From Oscillospiraceae bacterium (GTDB taxonomy: Bacteria > Bacillota > Clostridia > Oscillospirales > Butyricicoccaceae), in NCBI GenBank assembly GCA_902797555.1, contig CADBTM010000192.1:1-10807 (forward strand): a stretch of DNA of 10,807 nt, written 5' to 3'. The stretch's first letter is position 1. The number at the start of each line of letters is the position of its first letter. This document shows, piece after piece, positions 5,796 to 10,807 of this stretch. The position numbers were made by a program, and so were the translations under genes. The notes beneath the pieces were generated by a model. The model did no database searches. It was given only the letters and a program-made list of their open reading frames with translations, and was not told the DNA's origin.

Positions 5796-6307
5796 ACCGT
5801 TCAGACCCAAATGAAATCTACGCCTTGCTGGATCGTCTGTCCATTCCGTACCGAATGATCGAGCATCCCGCCGCATCCTCCATGGAGGATCTTGCGGTGG
5901 TGGAACAGTCACTGGGGGCTGTTTTTTGCAAAAACCTGTTTTTGTGCAACCGGAAAAAAACAGTGTTTTATCTGCTTTTGATTCAGGAGGATAAGCGTTT
6001 CCGCACCTCAGAGGTTTCCAAACGCATCGGTTCCTCCCGCCTCAGCTTTGGAGAAGCGGACACCTTGTATCAGCTTCTGGGTGTTCACCCTGGCGCGATC
6101 ACGCCGCTGGGTTTGGTGTTTGATACAGAGAAACAAATCCATCTTCTTGTGGATCGAGATCTGCTCAAGCTGCCGGAAATTTGTGTGCATCCCTGTGTGA
6201 ACACGGCAAGTGTGGTGCTGAAGACGACGGATCTGATTGAAAAGTATATTTCCTTTACAGAGCATATACCCCAATATTTAGAGATCACAGGGGAAGTGGA
6301 TGAATGA
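5792..6307 (+). CDS. YbaK/ProX-like aminoacyl-tRNA deacylase (prolyl-tRNA editing domain, PrdX/ProXp-ala type)
   Basis: A stand-alone 171-residue copy of the editing domain related to the insertion domain of bacterial prolyl-tRNA synthetase. Family members hydrolyse mischarged tRNA, typically Ala-tRNA(Pro) for ProXp-ala. Matching features are HP near the N-terminus (25-26), the lysine motif CKNLFL (46-51), LSFGEADTLYQLLGVHPGAITPLGL (84-108) and VHPCVNTASVVL (132-143), the expected order for the PrdX/ProXp-ala group. It starts at ATG 5792, 5 bases after AGGAGG (5781-5786), overlaps the permease stop by ATGA and so is translationally coupled. It is the last gene of the operon, followed by a terminator. 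The exact tRNA/amino-acid specificity is inferred, since YbaK-family members differ. Confidence 0.88.
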   Translation: MNRSDPNEIYALLDRLSIPYRMIEHPAASSMEDLAVVEQSLGAVFCKNLFLCNRKKTVFYLLLIQEDKRFRTSEVSKRIGSSRLSFGEADTLYQLLGVHPGAITPLGLVFDTEKQIHLLVDRDLLKLPEICVHPCVNTASVVLKTTDLIEKYISFTEHIPQYLEITGEVDE

Positions 6308-6312
6308 GATTA

Positions 6313-6337
6313 CGCCGCCCAAAGGGCGGCGCTTTTG
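6313..6337 (+). terminator. Intrinsic terminator after the tRNA-editing gene
   Basis: An 8-base stem CGCCGCCC (6313-6320), loop AAA, GGGCGGCG (6324-6331), then CTTTTGCTT. It lies 5 bases after the stop and just before the convergent ypeB stop. Read on the minus strand it has no U-tract, so it mainly ends plus-strand transcripts. Confidence 0.8.
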
Positions 6338-6338
6338 C

Positions 6339-7613
6339 TTACGGATGGATCTGAACGTCTTCCACCTGTCCGCTGTCTGCATTGACGTAAAGGTAGATCT
6401 GTGTTCCATCCTCGTTTTCACAGATAATTTCCCAGCAAAGCCGTTCTGATCCGCCGGGCGTAGGGCAATAGGTCAGCCTTGCATCTGTTGCCGTGAGGGA
6501 ATCCGGAAGGGCAGATTGCGCATCCTCAAGAGATATGCGCGGATCGGCCGGATCACGCGAGGTATGGTGCATCAGGTATTCTGCCGCGTCCCAGCGCACG
6601 ACCGATCCGTCATCCATGGCGATGCCGATCCGCACACAGTCGGGATAAGCGGTCAGTCCATTTTCCGAACACGCCATTTTCAGCGACAGGATCCCGCCTT
6701 GTTCCTCCGTTTCCGTAACGGTCATTTCCGGCAAGCCAATCGACTTTACAAACTCTTGTGCGCAACGGCTTGCATACTCCTGAGTTATTCTGCTTTCCCC
6801 GATTTCTCTTCCATCACAGTAGGAGAGGAGATTCCCTCCGCTTTTGCAAAAAGCCGCACTTTTTTCTCCTGCGGAATAGAATACACAGGGTATGATCCCG
6901 TCAGATGTTCCGACAAGCTGCGCTTCTTTTCCCAAAAGCTTTTTCGCGTTCTGCTCCATTTCTTCGCTGGGAGTTATTTCTGTGCCCACCAGTGCCAATG
7001 CTTTTCGCTCTTCCATCTCTGCAGAATAGATTCCATCATAAGAGAGGCTTTCTGTCTCCGGAAAGCTGTCATTGATTTTTCCGATTCCGTCAGAGAAACG
7101 TTCCATCCCGTCAGAATACAGGGTCTGAAAACTCATGACGCCGCAATCGCCCGCTTCCTTGAGGGGAGCAATCGTCTTTGACAGGGAAGCGGCGCTTTCA
7201 GTGAGTGCGTACAGCTTTTGCCATGCTTCTTCTTCAAAAGACCCGTTTGCAGCGGAAGCGAACAGGCTATAGGCATAGTCGCCGGTTTTCTCCACATATT
7301 GGGTCAATCGTTCCACACGATTACCCTCCACAGGTAGCGCAGACAATGCGGCTTCCGCCGAAGCGCATTCCTTCCATATCTCAGCTGCGAGCCGCATGCG
7401 CAGATTCCCTTGGGGTGTATATTTTGCCTTTTCCAAGGCGCTTTGTGCGGAAGAGATGCTGTTCATCAGCTGAGACAGACCTTTTCGCTGGGTTGACTCC
7501 AGATAATCCGCGTATTTGCTCTCCCGAGCAGCATAAAAGATCGTGCTGCCGCCAAGGATCACTGCTACCGCCAAAGCAAAGCAGGCCAGATGCCGCCAAC
7601 TTTCTGTTCTCAT
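6339..7613 (-). CDS. ypeB: Spore germination protein YpeB
   Basis: Membrane-anchored forespore protein that stabilises and localises the cortex-lytic enzyme SleB in dormant spores. Its 424 residues are close to the family size (about 450). A single N-terminal membrane segment (about 8-28) acts as an uncleaved anchor. The helical N-terminal domain (30-190) is followed by the family hallmark YDGIYS (192-197; usually YDGPFS). PepSY-like repeats fill the C-terminal half, ending with CWEIICENEDGTQIYLYVNADSGQ near the C-terminus. The ATG has AGGAGG 6 bases upstream (7620-7625 on the minus strand). A sigma-G-like promoter precedes it. The usual sleB-ypeB pairing is not seen: the gene immediately upstream is divergent trpS, so ypeB seems monocistronic. 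Confidence 0.92.
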   Translation of the reverse strand: MRTESWRHLACFALAVAVILGGSTIFYAARESKYADYLESTQRKGLSQLMNSISSAQSALEKAKYTPQGNLRMRLAAEIWKECASAEAALSALPVEGNRVERLTQYVEKTGDYAYSLFASAANGSFEEEAWQKLYALTESAASLSKTIAPLKEAGDCGVMSFQTLYSDGMERFSDGIGKINDSFPETESLSYDGIYSAEMEERKALALVGTEITPSEEMEQNAKKLLGKEAQLVGTSDGIIPCVFYSAGEKSAAFCKSGGNLLSYCDGREIGESRITQEYASRCAQEFVKSIGLPEMTVTETEEQGGILSLKMACSENGLTAYPDCVRIGIAMDDGSVVRWDAAEYLMHHTSRDPADPRISLEDAQSALPDSLTATDARLTYCPTPGGSERLCWEIICENEDGTQIYLYVNADSGQVEDVQIHP

Positions 7614-7640
7614 GGGTTTCCTCCTACGGATGTTTTCCTC

Positions 7641-7671
7641 TAGTATTTGAAAAAAGTTTGGAAAATATGCA
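7641..7671 (-). promoter_or_regulatory. Candidate sigma-G (forespore) promoter for ypeB
   Basis: On the minus strand: TGCATA (7666-7671), 18-base spacer, AATACTA (7641-7647). Compared with the sigma-G pattern TGMATA / CATAMTA at 17-18 bases, only the first base of the -10 differs. Initiation near 7634 would leave about 20 bases before the ypeB ATG. In Bacillus, sleB-ypeB is sigma-G dependent, in agreement. Sigma-F recognises a similar -35, so it cannot be excluded. Confidence 0.55.
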
Positions 7672-7690
7672 GGTTTCTCCCGTTCAAAGG

Positions 7691-7719
7691 TTGATGATCG
7701 GAAGAAAAAATGTTATAAT
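7691..7719 (+). promoter_or_regulatory. Sigma-A promoter for trpS
   Basis: TTGATG (7691-7696), 17-base spacer, TATAAT (7714-7719): 10 of 12 consensus positions. Initiation near 7726 gives a leader of about 26 bases. There is therefore no room for a T-box leader, which often controls Firmicute aminoacyl-tRNA synthetase genes. Confidence 0.8.
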
Positions 7720-7751
7720 ACAAAATAACGCTTTATAAGGAGAGCTATGTT

Positions 7752-8768
7752 ATGGATGAAACCGTCGTGGAAAAGAAAAAAGTCGTACTCAGCGGGATCC
7801 AGCCCTCGGGCAATCAGTTCACGCTGGGAAATTATATAGGTGCGATCCGCAACTGGGCCTTGATGCAGGATAGCTTTGACTGCATCTATATGGTAGCAAA
7901 TGAGCATTCGATCACCGTCCGGCAGGAGCCTGCAAAGCTGCGGGAAAATACCTATCGTGCCATCGCAAGCCTGCTCGCCGCCGGTATCGACCCGAAAAAG
8001 AGCATCCTCTTTGTCCAGAGCCATGTGCCCGCCCATGCGGAGCTGGCGTGGATCCTGGATTGCTACACCATGTTCGGCGAGCTGACCCGTATGACCCAGT
8101 TCAAGGACAAATCCGCCAAAAACGCCGACAACATCAACGCAGGTCTGTTCACCTATCCCACGCTGATGGCTGCCGATATTCTGATCTATCAATCCGATCT
8201 CGTCCCTGTCGGCGCCGATCAAAAGCAGCATGTAGAGATCGCCCGGGATATCGCCGGACGGTTTAACGGCATCTACGGCAACACCTTTGTTCTTCCCGAG
8301 CCCTATATTCCCGCCATGGGTGCAAAGATCATGAGCCTTGCCGAGCCGGAAAAGAAGATGAGCAAATCCGATCCCAATGAAAACGCAAAGATCCTTGTCA
8401 TGGACAAGCCGGAGGACATCATGCGCAAGTTCCGCCGTGCGGTCACCGACTCTTACGGCGAGGTGCGCAGGGGAGAGGACAAGCCCGGTCTGAACAATCT
8501 GATCACCATCTATTCTGTCGCCACCGGAAAAACACCCGAGCAGGTGGAAGCAGAGTTTGAAGGCAAGGGCTACGGTGATTTCAAGACCGCCTGCGGTGAG
8601 GCAGTAGTAGAAATGCTGCGTCCCTTCCGCGAGCAGGTGGAGACTTTGATGAAGAACAAGGACTATCTGGATCAGGTGGCCAAGGAAGGCGCCGAGCAGG
8701 CCGAGCGCATCGCCATGCGCACCCTCCGCAAGGTGCAGAAAAAGGTAGGCTTTCTTCCCAGACCGTGA
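7752..8768 (+). CDS. trpS: Tryptophanyl-tRNA synthetase
   Basis: Class I aminoacyl-tRNA synthetase that charges tRNA(Trp) with tryptophan using ATP. Its 338 residues are standard for bacterial TrpRS. The start of the catalytic Rossmann fold, VLSGIQPSGNQFTLGNYIGA (12-31), contains the HIGH-equivalent TLGNYIG. The KMSKS loop is exact (202-206). The GADQKQHVEIARDIA segment (about 155-169) is typical for TrpRS/TyrRS. The ATG at 7752 follows AAGGAG (7737-7742) by 9 bases; an earlier out-of-frame ATG at 7747 is ignored. It is the first gene of a plus-strand run; only 27 bases, with no terminator or promoter visible, separate it from the next gene. Confidence 0.97.
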   Translation: MDETVVEKKKVVLSGIQPSGNQFTLGNYIGAIRNWALMQDSFDCIYMVANEHSITVRQEPAKLRENTYRAIASLLAAGIDPKKSILFVQSHVPAHAELAWILDCYTMFGELTRMTQFKDKSAKNADNINAGLFTYPTLMAADILIYQSDLVPVGADQKQHVEIARDIAGRFNGIYGNTFVLPEPYIPAMGAKIMSLAEPEKKMSKSDPNENAKILVMDKPEDIMRKFRRAVTDSYGEVRRGEDKPGLNNLITIYSVATGKTPEQVEAEFEGKGYGDFKTACGEAVVEMLRPFREQVETLMKNKDYLDQVAKEGAEQAERIAMRTLRKVQKKVGFLPRP

Positions 8769-8795
8769 CGGAATCCAATCAGGAAGTGAAAGAGA

Positions 8796-9932
8796 ATGAT
8801 TGACAACAACCTGACTCTAACCAGTCTGTTCGCGTTTATTCTGGCGCTGGCGGTCTCCTTTGCCATCACTCCCGGCGTCAAGATGCTCGCTATCAAAATC
8901 AAGGCCGTGGACGTGCCTAAGGACGAGCGACGGATGCATAAAACGCCCATTCCCCGTGCCGGCGGACTTGCGATCTTTGCGGGCTTTTTGGCCAGCACGC
9001 TGTTTTTCGGACGGATGGGGGTGCAGCTGCGCTCGATCCTCCTGGGTGCACTATTGATCATCGTTTTGGGCGTGATCGACGATGTGGTGTCCCTCAAGCC
9101 GTGGATCAAGTTTCTCGGTCAGATCATCGCCGCAATGATCCCAGTGCTCAACGGTGTGCTTGTCCAGCGGTTTACCAATCCGTTTTCCCACTCCGGCTAT
9201 CTGGAGCTGGGCGCATGGGCCATTCCGGTAACGGTATTGTGGATCGTGGGGATTACGAATGCGGTCAATCTGATCGACGGTCTGGACGGCTTGGCCTGCG
9301 GTGTTTCCACCATCGCCACCGTCACCATGTTTGTCATTGCGATTCTGTATTCCGAGAGCCAGATCGCTTTGCTGATGGCGGCACTGGCCGGTGCGTGCAT
9401 CGGCTTTTTGCCCTACAATATGAACCCGGCAAAAATCTTTATGGGCGATACCGGCGCCATGTTTTTGGGGTATATCCTCGCCGTGACTTCGGTACAGGGC
9501 CTGTTCAAGTTTTATGCAGTGATTTCCTTTGCCGTGCCCTTTATCGTCCTCAGCCTGCCCATCTTTGATACGACTTTTGCCATCGTTCGTCGGCTTGCCC
9601 ACGGACAAAGCCCTCTTCATGCCGATCGTGGGCATGTGCACCATCGCCTCATCGACCTGGGCTTTGACCAGAAGCAGAGTGTGGCCATCCTGTATACCTT
9701 CAGTGCGGTCATGGGTCTGACAGCGGTGATTCTTGCCACCACCAACGAATCCAAGCTGATCATCCTTGCCGTCGTGGTTTTGATCGCCTTTTTCCTTGGT
9801 ATGACGCTGATGACGGTGGAAAAGCGGCATCAGAAGCAAGAACAGGCCATGCTCGAGAAGATGCAGCAAAAGAAAGAAGAAACCCCCGAGGATCCCGCCT
9901 CTGATGTACCCTCTGGAAAGGAAGACCAATGA
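8796..9932 (+). CDS. tagO: Undecaprenyl-phosphate GlcNAc-1-phosphate transferase, TagO/WecA (MraY-like) family
   Basis: Polytopic membrane enzyme of the polyprenyl-phosphate N-acetylhexosamine-1-phosphate transferase family. It moves GlcNAc-1-P from UDP-GlcNAc to undecaprenyl phosphate, the first step for wall teichoic acid or related surface glycopolymers. At 378 residues with about eleven hydrophobic segments it fits the family. Signature motifs are VPKDERRMHKTPIPRAGG (about 39-56), the DD pair (Asp95-Asp96), NLIDGLDGLA (158-167), NPAKIFMGDTGA and HADRGHVHH (275-283). The last, together with the next gene, points to the TagO/WecA branch and away from MraY. A charged Lys/Glu/Gln-rich cytoplasmic tail ends the protein. 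The ATG follows AGGAAG (8781-8786) and overlaps the next start by ATGA. Confidence 0.9.
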   Translation: MIDNNLTLTSLFAFILALAVSFAITPGVKMLAIKIKAVDVPKDERRMHKTPIPRAGGLAIFAGFLASTLFFGRMGVQLRSILLGALLIIVLGVIDDVVSLKPWIKFLGQIIAAMIPVLNGVLVQRFTNPFSHSGYLELGAWAIPVTVLWIVGITNAVNLIDGLDGLACGVSTIATVTMFVIAILYSESQIALLMAALAGACIGFLPYNMNPAKIFMGDTGAMFLGYILAVTSVQGLFKFYAVISFAVPFIVLSLPIFDTTFAIVRRLAHGQSPLHADRGHVHHRLIDLGFDQKQSVAILYTFSAVMGLTAVILATTNESKLIILAVVVLIAFFLGMTLMTVEKRHQKQEQAMLEKMQQKKEETPEDPASDVPSGKEDQ

Positions 9933-10807
9933 AAACTGTGATGAGCATTTTCGGCACACGCCCGGAGGCAAACAAAATGTGTCCTCTGGTGCGCGAGCTG
10001 CAATCCCGACCGGAGATCCGCTCTCTGGTTTGCGTCACTGCCCAACATCGGGAGATGCTGGATCAGATGCTGGCCGCCTTTCATGTGACGCCCGATTTTG
10101 ATCTGAACATCATGGAGCCCAGACAAACCCTTTCTACCATCACGTCAAAGTCCATGCTTGGCCTGGAAGAGATCTTTCAAAAGGCAAAGCCGGATATCGT
10201 TCTTGTCCATGGGGACACCACCACAACCTTTTCCTCTGCGTTGTCCGCATTTTACAACCACATTCCCATCGGGCATGTGGAGGCCGGACTGCGCAGCTTT
10301 GACCTGCAGTCGCCCTATCCCGAGGAGGCCAATCGCCGTCTTGTGGGTGTTTTGGCCGACGTGCATTTTTCACCCACAAAGAACAATGCGGACAATCTCC
10401 GCAAAGAGCGTATCACTGCACCGATCTTTGTGACGGGAAACACGGCGATCGACGCCCTCAAGCTGACGGTGCAAAAGGAGTATGTCTTTGAATGCGCTCC
10501 GCTGAACGACCTTTCTCCATCGAAAAAAGTGATTGCCATCACCGCTCATCGGAGGGAAAACTACGGGCAGCCCATGGAAAACATCATGTCCGCGCTGGCG
10601 CAGCTGGCAAAAGCTCACCCGGAAGCACAGCTTGTCTATCCCGTCCATCTCAGCCCGTATGTGCAGGAGGTTGCCCACCGGCATCTGGACGGCATTCCCA
10701 ATGTCCTGCTGATTGCTCCGCTGGGCGTGGCCGATATGCACAATCTGATTGCCCGATCCTATTTTGTGATGACCGATTCCGGCGGCCTGCAGGAAGAGGC
10801 GCCCGCA
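9929..10807 (+). CDS. mnaA: UDP-N-acetylglucosamine 2-epimerase (non-hydrolysing), 3' end beyond window
   Basis: The frame is open from ATG 9929 to the last base: 293 residues of an expected ~375. The cytoplasmic enzyme interconverts UDP-GlcNAc and UDP-ManNAc. Motifs are FGTRPEANKM (8-17), VHGDTTTTFS (93-102), HVEAGLRS (116-123), PEEANRRL (131-138), GNTAIDAL, ITAHRREN and the substrate-binding TDSGGLQEEAP at the window edge. Asp96, Glu118 and Glu132 align, one residue offset, with the catalytic Asp95, Glu117 and Glu131 of E. coli WecB. The loop PEANKM has Asn where the family usually has Ile (PEAIKM). The ATG overlaps the tagO-like stop, with GGAAAGGAAG upstream. UDP-ManNAc made here would supply the second sugar of a TagO-initiated linkage unit; the TagA-type transferase is not in the window. 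Confidence 0.95.
   Translation, partial: MKTVMSIFGTRPEANKMCPLVRELQSRPEIRSLVCVTAQHREMLDQMLAAFHVTPDFDLNIMEPRQTLSTITSKSMLGLEEIFQKAKPDIVLVHGDTTTTFSSALSAFYNHIPIGHVEAGLRSFDLQSPYPEEANRRLVGVLADVHFSPTKNNADNLRKERITAPIFVTGNTAIDALKLTVQKEYVFECAPLNDLSPSKKVIAITAHRRENYGQPMENIMSALAQLAKAHPEAQLVYPVHLSPYVQEVAHRHLDGIPNVLLIAPLGVADMHNLIARSYFVMTDSGGLQEEAPA

Noticed and set aside
6516..7181. Plus-strand frame of 221 codons opposite ypeB
   Set aside because: It has no motif and no ribosome site; the opposite strand encodes a full YpeB with an upstream promoter and Shine-Dalgarno sequence.
9051..9971. Open frame of 306 codons on the minus strand over the tagO-like gene
   Set aside because: The His/Gln/Gly-rich product has no motifs and is antisense to a membrane protein with clear family signatures.

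Overview
The window looks like chromosomal DNA from an endospore-forming, Gram-positive anaerobe of the Clostridia, probably a moderately high-GC gut lineage related to Oscillospiraceae/Ruminococcaceae. The evidence is a set of sporulation and germination genes (a SpoIIQ-like M23 protein, both dipicolinate synthase subunits, YpeB), AGGAGG-type ribosome sites, TTG starts, four-base ATGA gene overlaps and classical sigma-A promoters. The lineage is inferred from gene content only. No rRNA, tRNA, CRISPR array, insertion sequence or phage gene is visible. No intergenic gap exceeds about 160 bases, so coding density is high.

Layout. (1) At 1-624 is the 3' end of a SpoIIQ-like M23 protein. It converges on a minus-strand operon, murC (1230-2609) then a CX5R tyrosine phosphatase (648-1226), across a 23-base bidirectional terminator. 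(2) A divergent control region (2610-2767) separates murC from dpaA-dpaB (2768-4074), the dipicolinate synthase operon, which has a candidate mother-cell sporulation promoter. (3) A VanX-type D-Ala-D-Ala dipeptidase (4150-4794) has its own strong promoter, whose -35 box overlaps the dpaB stop codon. (4) Behind a hairpin, a promoter matching consensus at all 12 positions drives a two-gene operon: an EamA-family permease (4893-5795) and a prolyl-tRNA editing-domain protein (5792-6307). (5) The germination protein gene ypeB (6339-7613, minus) is divergent from trpS and has a good sigma-G-like promoter. (6) trpS, a TagO/WecA-type glycosyl-phosphate transferase gene and an mnaA/wecB-type epimerase gene (7752 to the window end) form a tightly spaced plus-strand run behind a sigma-A promoter.

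How the genes fit together. Two themes alternate. One is spore development: SpoIIQ-like engulfment channel, DPA synthesis in the mother cell, YpeB in the forespore for later cortex lysis. The other is envelope metabolism: MurC for the peptidoglycan precursor, VanX-like D-Ala-D-Ala hydrolysis, TagO plus MnaA for an undecaprenyl-linked surface polymer. trpS and the tRNA-editing protein add translation functions. I do not see a clearly undescribed system. The points most worth checking are the murC-phosphatase pair (same frame, apparently no ribosome site, Phe replacing the usual His of the signature), the permease/tRNA-editing operon, the orphan cytoplasmic VanX, and ypeB without sleB beside it.
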